NCBI RefSeq assembly: GCF_013035425.1
Contig: NZ_WQHX01000007.1
Coordinates: 218,488 to 282,487, forward strand
DNA from: Ruegeria arenilitoris
Lineage (GTDB): Bacteria > Pseudomonadota > Alphaproteobacteria > Rhodobacterales > Rhodobacteraceae
DNA: 64,000 bases
Direction of reading: 5' to 3'
The position numbers were made by a program, and so were the translations under genes. This document shows positions 55,402 to 62,824 of this stretch, one piece after another. Numbering within the stretch: the first letter of the stretch is position 1; the number at the start of each line of letters is the position of its first letter. The notes below the pieces were generated by a model. It was not told where the DNA came from. It saw only the letters and a list, made by a program, of their open reading frames with translations, and did no database searches.

Positions 55402-55467
55402 TCTTCTCCTCCCTTTTAATGAGTTGTCTTCATTCAGCACCCGTTTGAGTGCTTAGTCGGTGGCGCG

Positions 55468-55689
55468 TTAATTCGGTGGGTGTAAAGGCCCACGGATCAT
55501 ACGCACGGCAACCGCCATAGCATGACGCCGGATGTGTTTGTGTTCGTCGATGCCGCTGAGCGAGACATCAAGCCACTCCTCGACTGCCTTTTCAGTCACC
55601 GGCATCTTTTGTGCTGCGAGACCAAGCACCGCTTCGATGGCTGCAGCGTAACCTGCCTTGGTTTCATCCTCGTCATCCCAGTTGAACAT
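55468..55689 (-). CDS. Small hypothetical protein heading the nitrogen operon
   Basis: A 73-aa acidic protein from the ATG at 55689 (AAGGGGG upstream): 'MFNWDDEDETKAGYAAAIEA', followed by helical sequence. A longer frame to 55791 exists but lacks a good ribosome binding site. Family not recognised. It lies 66 bp upstream of glnII and divergent from the MscS gene. Confidence 0.6.
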   Translation of the reverse strand: MFNWDDEDETKAGYAAAIEAVLGLAAQKMPVTEKAVEEWLDVSLSGIDEHKHIRRHAMAVAVRMIRGPLHPPN

Positions 55690-55752
55690 TCCCGACCCCC
55701 TTCGCCTAACCTGCTGATAAATTGGATTTACCAACGCGCCCAAGGCTGTTCC

Positions 55753-55780
55753 TTGACACATATCAATCCCTGAATAAGAT
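55753..55780 (+). promoter_or_regulatory. Candidate promoter of the MscS-SLOG-Amt operon
   Basis: TTGACA (55753-55758) with a 16-bp spacer and TAAGAT (55775-55780) is a plausible sigma-70-type promoter in the divergent interval. No sigma-54 (GG/GC) element was seen by eye, although nitrogen operons often use one. Confidence 0.45.
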
Positions 55781-55895
55781 ATTTTTCGCAATTATAAATG
55801 CGGGTAAGCGCGAGAGAGAGGGGGGCTAAATAGAAACTTTTCAGAAAGTTATCCCTGCTCTTGGTCTGTTTGCGATCCTCGCATGCTCAGCATTC

Positions 55896-57821
55896 TTGGT
55901 TGTGCGCGTAGCAACTGTCTATGTTTCCGGTCGGGTACATCGAGTCCGCGCCTCGGGAGAACTCTTAGTCTTTCTGATCTTCTTCTACCTACTGATCGGC
56001 CCTGCTTTGGGCGTCATAGGGCTTGAACATCTCGCAGAAGCCGCAAATAAGGCCGTTCTAGCCACTACTGCAATCTGCGTTGCATTCCTTTTGAACGGCG
56101 TGATCAGAGTCGTCCTCTGGGATGGCCTTTTGTCCGATCACGGGCAGAGGAAAGTTCCCATAATCGTGTCAGAAGGTGTTGGGATTACGATCTATTTAGC
56201 GGCGATCCTGTTGGTAATGCATTTTGTTTACGACGAGCCAGTAGGAGGTCTTCTCGCGACATCGGGAGTGGCCGCTCTGGTTTTCGGGTTTGCTGCCCAA
56301 TCGACACTTAAAGAAGTGTTCTCCGGTGTTGCCCTGAATGCCACACAGGCATTGCGCATCGGCGATTTTGTCGAGATCGACGGTGTATACGGCCAAGTTT
56401 ACGAGATCAACTGGCGTTCTATCTCCATCAAGAACCCCCACACGGACTCGCTATACATTTTCCCGAATAGCGGCGTCGCCGATCGGACGATCCTAAACTT
56501 CAGTGAGCCCACGGGGCGGTTCAGATACTTCGTTCACTTTACGTGCGAACTTTCAGCCCCTCCGGAGCTTGTCATACGCGCTATCGCCGAGGAACTTGAG
56601 CACTCCAGGTTCGTACGTCGTGATCCCAAACCGAACTTCAATTTGCTCGGATTCAGCAAGGAAGGGATCGATATTCGTATCCGCTTCCACTTCAACGGCG
56701 ATGACCCGTGGTGGGACGCTCAGAACGAAGTCATCATGGCAATCTGGAGTGCGATGAGAAAGCACCGCCTTCGCATAGCAATTAACCGTCACTGGCTTGG
56801 CTCGAGCGATGAATGGAGCGAGCTCGACAATAGGAGAGATGAGGACTTCGGAGTTGATAGGGTGATGGAAGAACTTCGGAAATCGTGGATCTTTTCAGTA
56901 TGCGCAGAGGAAGATCTCTCCCGACTCGCTGACGCAGCTAGTATTATTTCGCTCAACCCGCCCGGCTGCTTCTATGAACCAGATGAGCCCTCGGATGGCC
57001 TTTATCTCGTCCTCGAGGGAAATACCGCGCTATACCGTCAGATCGACGAAAACTCAGCCAACGAGATCAAGATTGAGATCTGCCCGCAGGGTGAACTCTT
57101 TGGTTTGCGGAGCTTCCTTGACTCGACGCCTCGGAAATACCTTGCCCAGGCCGAACAATACACCGTCGTCGCGCATTTGGCTGAAGATACAATGCGGAGT
57201 TTGATGCTCAGCCAGCCTGATCTAGAGACCAACCTTCGCGAAAACCTCAAGTCGCGCGCGCTGCAGCGCGAAGAGAACGCTGAGCTGGCACGTAAAGACC
57301 TACTGTCATCCCTTCATGCCGAAGAGCGTCGCAAGCTCTCTGAAGAACTGCGACAAAACGTGAGCGCCATATTGGAGCGCCCAGCTTTTCACCACTTCAT
57401 GAGCCTTCTGTCATCGAAGCTACGCCACGAAGATATTCTGAATGCCGCGATGGCAGGGGCTGCGATCATCGCAGCTTGCAGAGGAGACGTTGATAACGAT
57501 GAAGAAGAATTCCTCAAACGAACTATGGCGGAAGCGGACTTGCTGAGGCACATGGATTTTGGCCAAGCGTTGGAGCTGTTTCACGCGTTTGCAGGTTCTG
57601 GTGACGTTTTGAACAGGGAAGGACAGGTCTTTAGGAAGCTTGACCGTGCCGGCGAGGTCAAGGGAGGACCGCAAATCGTCCAGGCGATCGCCGTTGGAAT
57701 GACGGGTGTTCACGGGATACCGACGGCAAAAGAGCGCGAGGCGCTCACGGACATTTCCGAGCGGCTTGGCCTGAAGGTGCCGAAATGGGCGCTCGAAATT
57801 AATGGAGCGCTGAATGGGTGA
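55896..57821 (+). CDS. MscS-type channel fused to cNMP-binding-like and TerB-like domains
   Basis: Predicted mechanosensitive-type channel, 641 aa from TTG 55896. The MscS core has pore helix 'LLATSGVAALVFGFAAQSTL' and beta domain 'FVEIDGVYGQVYEINWRSIS'. A cyclic-nucleotide-binding-like domain follows at about 320-440 ('GLYLVLEGNTALYRQIDEN', 'GELFGLRSFLD'), and a C-terminal TerB-like helical domain at about 500-625 ('AACRGDVDNDEEEFLKRT'). The reading frame is open upstream to 55830 and codes for a further hydrophobic helix behind a GGGGGG tract, but with ATA, not ATG (see finding). It overlaps the SLOG gene by 8 bp. Confidence 0.9.
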   Translation: MVVRVATVYVSGRVHRVRASGELLVFLIFFYLLIGPALGVIGLEHLAEAANKAVLATTAICVAFLLNGVIRVVLWDGLLSDHGQRKVPIIVSEGVGITIYLAAILLVMHFVYDEPVGGLLATSGVAALVFGFAAQSTLKEVFSGVALNATQALRIGDFVEIDGVYGQVYEINWRSISIKNPHTDSLYIFPNSGVADRTILNFSEPTGRFRYFVHFTCELSAPPELVIRAIAEELEHSRFVRRDPKPNFNLLGFSKEGIDIRIRFHFNGDDPWWDAQNEVIMAIWSAMRKHRLRIAINRHWLGSSDEWSELDNRRDEDFGVDRVMEELRKSWIFSVCAEEDLSRLADAASIISLNPPGCFYEPDEPSDGLYLVLEGNTALYRQIDENSANEIKIEICPQGELFGLRSFLDSTPRKYLAQAEQYTVVAHLAEDTMRSLMLSQPDLETNLRENLKSRALQREENAELARKDLLSSLHAEERRKLSEELRQNVSAILERPAFHHFMSLLSSKLRHEDILNAAMAGAAIIAACRGDVDNDEEEFLKRTMAEADLLRHMDFGQALELFHAFAGSGDVLNREGQVFRKLDRAGEVKGGPQIVQAIAVGMTGVHGIPTAKEREALTDISERLGLKVPKWALEINGALNG

Positions 57822-59550
57822 CGAATTGGCAAAGTCAGGGTTTGTGTTCACGATTGGTCTCACCGGGCACCGGGACATTCATTCTGATGCCGTTTCCGAT
57901 GTACGCGCGGCGCTCCGGAATGAACTCGAGGCTCTCAGAGAACGGTTTTCGGCTCTTCCAGTCGAACTCGTGACCGGACTGGCTGACGGCGCCGATACGC
58001 TGGCGACCGAGGTTGCCCTTGAGATTGGCTTTCCGGTGCGTGCCGTTCTTCCAATGCCTAGAGCTCTTTATGAGACCGACTTTGAGGGCGAAGCGCTTGC
58101 GAACCTCATTCGGCTTTTGAATGACGACCGCGTCACTGTGCAAGAGCTGCCTCTCCCCACCGGCAGTATAGATAGTGATTTCAAAGACGCAGCGTCTCGC
58201 GATGTCTGTTACGCACGGCTGATGGATTACCTTGTAAGGCGGTCAAATGTCCTTATTGCACTTTGGGATGGAGAGGTAACCGGGCTTACTGGTGGGTCTT
58301 CTGACGTCGTCGTTCGTTATCTATCCGGGTCGAAGCCGCGTTCGGGAACCGCCAAGACTTACGAAGCAATAGATAATGCCGAGCTTTCCGAGGATACTTC
58401 GGATCTAATCATCTGGATTGAAACACCGCGACAATCCGGGAAAAGTGGCCCCGGAAAAATAAGCACAAGTTATCTGGTTCAGGCGGGTGCTAGCGGCTTC
58501 ATTTGTCGCCTGCAGCATATCCCTGATTTCGTATTGGAGCGCTGGCGCGAGTTTGACCAGTTTGCCTTCGAGCGCGACACTACAACCGGCACCGATCTGA
58601 CCGCCTATCCGATCTCTACCCCCGATGATATCAAGATATCAGAGGTCGCTTCCTCGATCGATGTGGATTTCGTGCGTGCAGATCAACTTGCCCTCGCAAA
58701 TCAGCGTCAATCCGATCGTCTCTTTAAGCTCTTCGGCCTCATGGCCGCCCTGATGGGACTTACATTTCTCCTTTATGCAAAGATTGCCGCACTGAAACTG
58801 TTTCTGATCGCTTACGTGGCGCTGTTTGCGGGAGGTTTCGTACTGTTTGCCATCGGGTCAAGGCGCGGGTGGTTCGGACGTCACCTCGCTTTTCGCGCGC
58901 TAGCCGAGGCACTGCGCATTCGATTCTTCCTCGTCTTGTCCGGAGCCGGCACGACAGGCCAGACACGGCGTCTCCTGCGACTGACCAGTATTGAGCGTTT
59001 CAAAGGCTTCGGATGGATTGAGGATGCAATCCGCTGCACAGAACCATTGACCTACGAAAGTACTGTCTCCACACAAGAGAGAGTCGCGGCAGTATCGGAA
59101 AGATGGGTCAAGGATCAGGCGGCATATTTTTCACGAAAACATCACCAGTTGCACGGCGAGCATGAGCGTCTCGAAACAGTAAAGAAATTCCTGTTTCTCG
59201 CGGCTTTTGTCGGTGCCGTGTCACTGCTTCTTTTCAAGAAGTCTCTCTACGATTTCCATATCAGCGATCTTGATGGGAAAACGCTGGTCGTCTTCCTCAT
59301 GGGGCTTTTGCCGCTTTGGCTTGCAATATGGGAAATCTACCAAACGAAAATGGCGACGCGTGAGCTGCTCTGGCAGTACGCAAATCAGGGAGAGCTGTTC
59401 GAGCTTGCCGAGCGGCGTCTCGGAGCGATTTCCGATCCTATCCACGCCCAGGATGTGATTTCAGATTTGGCCGAACGTTCGCTGATGGACGTGGTCCAGT
59501 GGAGCACGCACCGCTACCACCGCGAACATGAACCGCCATCAGCCGGATGA
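57814..59550 (+). CDS. SLOG-domain protein with two pairs of transmembrane helices (SLATT-like)
   Basis: A 578-aa protein. The N-terminus (about 10-170) shows hallmarks of the SLOG superfamily, which binds or processes nucleotide-derived ligands: 'TGHRD' (17-21), 'GLADGADTLATEVAL' (55-69), 'VLPMPRALYETDFEG', and 'VLIALWDG' with 'TGG' (147-161). Two helical membrane hairpins follow at about 303-348 and 458-509, around a soluble segment ('AEALRIRFFLVLSGA', 'WVKDQAAYFSRKHHQLHGEH'), as in SLOG-associated 2TM (SLATT) proteins, which are predicted membrane effectors in conflict systems. Function is unproven; coupling to MscS (8-bp overlap) points to membrane control. Confidence 0.8.
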   Translation: MGDELAKSGFVFTIGLTGHRDIHSDAVSDVRAALRNELEALRERFSALPVELVTGLADGADTLATEVALEIGFPVRAVLPMPRALYETDFEGEALANLIRLLNDDRVTVQELPLPTGSIDSDFKDAASRDVCYARLMDYLVRRSNVLIALWDGEVTGLTGGSSDVVVRYLSGSKPRSGTAKTYEAIDNAELSEDTSDLIIWIETPRQSGKSGPGKISTSYLVQAGASGFICRLQHIPDFVLERWREFDQFAFERDTTTGTDLTAYPISTPDDIKISEVASSIDVDFVRADQLALANQRQSDRLFKLFGLMAALMGLTFLLYAKIAALKLFLIAYVALFAGGFVLFAIGSRRGWFGRHLAFRALAEALRIRFFLVLSGAGTTGQTRRLLRLTSIERFKGFGWIEDAIRCTEPLTYESTVSTQERVAAVSERWVKDQAAYFSRKHHQLHGEHERLETVKKFLFLAAFVGAVSLLLFKKSLYDFHISDLDGKTLVVFLMGLLPLWLAIWEIYQTKMATRELLWQYANQGELFELAERRLGAISDPIHAQDVISDLAERSLMDVVQWSTHRYHREHEPPSAG

Positions 59551-61067
59551 TTAAGAAAGTGGAAGATCGCAGCGATTTCAAAGCACAACTTTCAAAGTTG
59601 CGCCACGACCTTCGCACACCTATCGGACACATCATCGGCTACGCCGAGATGATCGAGGAAGATCTGTCCTCCGATCTTCTAAAGACATTTTCCGGAGACC
59701 TGCAGGCAATCCAGAATGCAGGCCACAAAATGCTGGCTCTTATCGAGGACTTCTTAGGCGCGACGACGGTATCACCCGATGAAATCAATGTTAGCGAGGC
59801 GCAGTTTCAGTTTCGGATGCAGCTCAACCACATAACCGGTTACTCGGAGATGATCTTTGAGGAGGCGACCGATCTCGGTGAAGCCGAGTTCATCTCTGAC
59901 CTGGAACACATTGCCGAAGCAGGTCGGAGAGCTCTGAGTCTGGTAGATGCGATCCCGCAGCGGTTGCTCGAAAAAAACGCCGAAAAAGAAAGTAGTCTAA
60001 AGAAAAATAACATACCCACTACTGAGCAGAACACTCATGTTATCACCAGCGAAATCGGACAAGGCGGAGAAATTCTGGTCGTCGACGATGACATTTCCAA
60101 CCGAGAATTACTCAAGCGGCGCGTAAAACGCATGGGCTACTCCGCACGGGTAGTTTCCAGCGGTGAGGAGGCTCTTGCCCTACTTGAAACTGAGCGATTT
60201 GATCTCGTCCTGCTCGACTACATGATGCCCGGCTTGTCGGGTCTTGAGACCCTGCAACGAATGAAGTCGTCATCTCGCCTACGCACCATACCTGTCATCA
60301 TGTTATCTGCGTCTGACGATATCGGGATGATGGTCGATTGTATCCTGCAAGGTGCAGAAGACTACATCTTCAAGCCTTTCAATCCAATTTTGCTTCAAGC
60401 TCGAATCAGCGCATGCTTAGAAAAGGTGCGTCTTCGTCAGAACATCTCAAGGCAGTTCCGGATTTTTATATCCTCACCAGGCGACGTCATTCCTGAGCGG
60501 CGAGTGGCAAAGACCGTAATTGGGCGTCTCAACGAGGAGTTTTTTGGGCGTGCCTATCTGATCCCAATCCTTTGGGAAGAGGAGCCCATGCTGGCTTCTG
60601 AAACCTTCCAGGCTCAGATCCACCCACCGCATGATACGGAAATCTACGTTGGTATTCTTTGGTCGCGCATCGGCTCGCCTCTACCCGACACGATCCTGAG
60701 ACCCGACGGTACCAGGTACGAGTCCGGTACGGCATTCGAATTCGAGGACGCACTGGGCGGTTTCAAGAAGCAAAGCTCTCCGGAGATGCTTCTCTACCGA
60801 AAGCAGGGCGCGCCGACACTGTCGCTCGAGGATCGCGATGTGGTTCTCGACAGACTCGACCAGATCGACAAACTCAACCAGTATCTCGATCGCTGGCTTA
60901 TCGACGAAGACGGCTCCTATATTGGAGCCTTTCACATGTTTGAAACCGAGGAACAGCTCGACACGATGCTCGAGATGCATCTGCGAAAACTCGTTGAGGC
61001 TCGGCTAGCAGAAGATACATCGTCGCGAACAGACGCCGCTTACGGCGCCGTTCCGATAACCCGGTGA
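59547..61067 (+). CDS. HisKA-like / receiver / DUF4062 fusion protein without kinase domain
   Basis: A 506-aa cytoplasmic protein. Residues 12-40 carry a HisKA-like H-box ('LRHDLRTPIGHIIGYAEMI', His20) and residues 89-110 a second degenerate copy lacking the His. No HATPase domain is present, so it cannot autophosphorylate alone. A receiver domain (about 176-292) has Asp180-182, phospho-acceptor Asp224 ('LLDYMMPGLSG') and Lys276 ('FKPFNP'). The C-terminal domain (about 304-410, 'FRIFISSPGDVIPERRVAKT') is DUF4062, common on signalling and STAND-like NTPases. The start overlaps the SLOG stop by 4 bp. Confidence 0.85.
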   Translation: MIKKVEDRSDFKAQLSKLRHDLRTPIGHIIGYAEMIEEDLSSDLLKTFSGDLQAIQNAGHKMLALIEDFLGATTVSPDEINVSEAQFQFRMQLNHITGYSEMIFEEATDLGEAEFISDLEHIAEAGRRALSLVDAIPQRLLEKNAEKESSLKKNNIPTTEQNTHVITSEIGQGGEILVVDDDISNRELLKRRVKRMGYSARVVSSGEEALALLETERFDLVLLDYMMPGLSGLETLQRMKSSSRLRTIPVIMLSASDDIGMMVDCILQGAEDYIFKPFNPILLQARISACLEKVRLRQNISRQFRIFISSPGDVIPERRVAKTVIGRLNEEFFGRAYLIPILWEEEPMLASETFQAQIHPPHDTEIYVGILWSRIGSPLPDTILRPDGTRYESGTAFEFEDALGGFKKQSSPEMLLYRKQGAPTLSLEDRDVVLDRLDQIDKLNQYLDRWLIDEDGSYIGAFHMFETEEQLDTMLEMHLRKLVEARLAEDTSSRTDAAYGAVPITR

Positions 61068-61091
61068 CGAAGAAAAGGAAGGGAAGACAAG

Positions 61092-61457
61092 ATGGCAAAA
61101 ATTCTTCTGGTTGAAGACAATGAGATGAACCGAGACATGCTGTCTCGCAGGCTCAAGAAGAAGGGCTACGACGTCGTCATGGCGTTTGACGGCCAGCGCG
61201 GTGTCGAGATGGCCTCAGAGGAAAGCCCCGACATTATTCTGCTCGATATGAGCCTTCCGGTGATGGATGGCTGGGACGCAGCACGGCACCTCAAAGCCAG
61301 CGACCAAACAAAGAGCATTCCGGTTATCGCGCTGACTGCACATGCTATGGCTGGTGATCGCGATAAGGCTTTGGGTGCTGGCTGCGACGACTATGACACC
61401 AAGCCGGTCGACATAAAGCGACTTCTAGAAAAGATTGAAGGGTGGCTGAACGCGTGA
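61092..61457 (+). CDS. Single-domain response regulator (DivK/CheY-like)
   Basis: A 121-aa receiver-only protein. Acidic pocket 'LVEDNEMNRDML', phospho-acceptor Asp in 'ILLDMSLPVMDGWDA', conserved Thr and Lys in 'VIALTAHAMAGDRDKALG' and 'DTKPVD'. It closely resembles DivK-type receivers. It would share a phosphotransfer partner with the upstream receiver or H-box protein; no cognate kinase is in the operon, so the phosphate donor is elsewhere. Gap of 24 bp from the upstream gene, with an AAGGAAGGGAA ribosome binding site. Confidence 0.92.
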   Translation: MAKILLVEDNEMNRDMLSRRLKKKGYDVVMAFDGQRGVEMASEESPDIILLDMSLPVMDGWDAARHLKASDQTKSIPVIALTAHAMAGDRDKALGAGCDDYDTKPVDIKRLLEKIEGWLNA

Positions 61458-61500
61458 CGAGGCAAGGTTCTCATAGGCGCAAGCTCTGGCTGATTGCCTA

Positions 61501-62748
61501 ATGGCGGACGTCGATCTGCTCTGGGTCATTTTTGCCAGCGCCCTGGTCTTTTTGATGCAGGGTGGTTTCTTGTGCCTAGAGAGTGGGATGACGCGCTCAA
61601 AAAATAGCATCAACGTCGCGATCAAGAACCTCGCGGATTTCTGTCTGTCTACGCTTGTATTCTGGACGCTCGGCTTTGGGTTTATGTTTGGGCTGAGCTA
61701 TCAAGGGTGGATCGGATCGGATCTGTTCTCCCTCGACTTTGCAAAGGCCTCCCCGCCTCTTGCTGTCTTCTTCTTGTTCCAGGTGATGTTTTGTGGTGCC
61801 GCGGTCACGATCCTCTCGGGGATTGTCGCGGAGCGGATGAAGTTCGGGGCCTATCTTTTTGTCGCGGTTATCGTATCGGGGTTTCTCTATCCGGTTGCCG
61901 GACACTGGGTCTGGGCCGAGCGATTGTCCCGGAGGTCGGGCTGGCTTGCAGAGTTGGGTTTTGTGGATTTTGCCGGGTCGACGGTGGTTCACAGCGTTGG
62001 GGGTTGGGCGGGCCTCGCGCTCGTCTTGATTGTGGGCCCGCGCTTGGGGCGCTTTGATGACGGCTCTGGCGCCCACACTATCACCCCTTCGAACATGCCC
62101 ACCGCCACACTTGGGGCTCTTCTTCTCTTCATCGGCTGGCTGGGCTTCAATGGCGGAAGCACATTGGCGCTGGACGAAACTGTACCTTCTATTCTCATCA
62201 ACACGGTCGTCGGAGGATGTGTCGGTGCTATCTCGGCCGGGGGGCTTCGCTACGCGGTCAATCAGCGGCTCGACGTGGATCAGTTCATCAATGGCGCACT
62301 AGGCGGACTTGTTGCGGTTACCGCGAACTGTTTCGCCGTCTCGACAGGGTCCGCCGCCCTGATTGGCTTGGTTGGTGGCATGATTGTCGTCTTCTTCAGC
62401 CAGATCCTCGAAACCCTGAAGATCGACGATGCGGTCGGAGCAATCCCTGTGCACCTTGGGGCCGGGATATGGGGCACTCTGGCGACTGGCCTCTACGGCG
62501 ATCTCGAAACCCTTGGCACAGGGCTGAGCCGCCTCGAACAGATCGGTGTTCAAGGTCTGGGCGTGCTTGTCTATGGCATCTGGACCTTCGGAGTGGCCCT
62601 TCTCGTATTCTCGGCTGGTAACGCGGTTTTCCGATTCAGGGTAACCGAAGAGGAAGAGATCGCAGGGCTCAATATCTCAGAACATGGGATGCAGCACGAA
62701 AGTGAGTTGCCGATTGTAGAGAGACATTTCTTGGAGAGCGCTAGATGA
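61501..62748 (+). CDS. Ammonium transporter (Amt/MEP/Rh family), copy 1
   Basis: A 415-aa ammonium transporter with about 11 hydrophobic helices. Motifs: 'GFLCLESGMTRSKNSINVAI', 'GWAGLALVLIVGPRLGRFDD', 'HLGAGIWGTLATGLYGDLET' and the C-terminal 'EEEEIAGLNISEHGM', all typical of Amt. The 'CLESGMTRSKN' N-terminal variety is often found in Amt proteins fused to or paired with signalling domains (Amt sensor type), consistent with the upstream receiver genes. It ends with a short 'ESELPIVERHFLESAR' tail. The gene is nearly duplicated 1.3 kb downstream. Confidence 0.93.
   Translation: MADVDLLWVIFASALVFLMQGGFLCLESGMTRSKNSINVAIKNLADFCLSTLVFWTLGFGFMFGLSYQGWIGSDLFSLDFAKASPPLAVFFLFQVMFCGAAVTILSGIVAERMKFGAYLFVAVIVSGFLYPVAGHWVWAERLSRRSGWLAELGFVDFAGSTVVHSVGGWAGLALVLIVGPRLGRFDDGSGAHTITPSNMPTATLGALLLFIGWLGFNGGSTLALDETVPSILINTVVGGCVGAISAGGLRYAVNQRLDVDQFINGALGGLVAVTANCFAVSTGSAALIGLVGGMIVVFFSQILETLKIDDAVGAIPVHLGAGIWGTLATGLYGDLETLGTGLSRLEQIGVQGLGVLVYGIWTFGVALLVFSAGNAVFRFRVTEEEEIAGLNISEHGMQHESELPIVERHFLESAR
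61939..62676 (+). repeat. Identical tract in the tandem Amt genes, copy 1
   Basis: This 738-bp stretch has no difference that I could see from 63263-64000 (offset 1,324 bp). Upstream of it, 61694-61938 is nearly identical to 63018-63262 with a few clustered differences, and the first ~190 bp of the two genes are diverged. Confidence 0.85.
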
Positions 62749-62824
62749 AACTTCTTAAAGCTCGATATTTCGCGAATGTAAAGCCGCTGCAAGGCCCTCG
62801 CTTTTTCCAGAAGAGGATCGATTG

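Noticed and set aside
55690..55895. Sigma-54 promoter for the nitrogen operons
   Set aside because: No GG-N10-GC element with a convincing match to TGGCAC-N5-TTGC was found by eye in the divergent interval.
61597..62076. 159-aa minus-strand ORF antisense to the first ammonium transporter
   Set aside because: Low-complexity Arg/Lys/Pro sequence opposite a well-conserved gene; shadow ORF.
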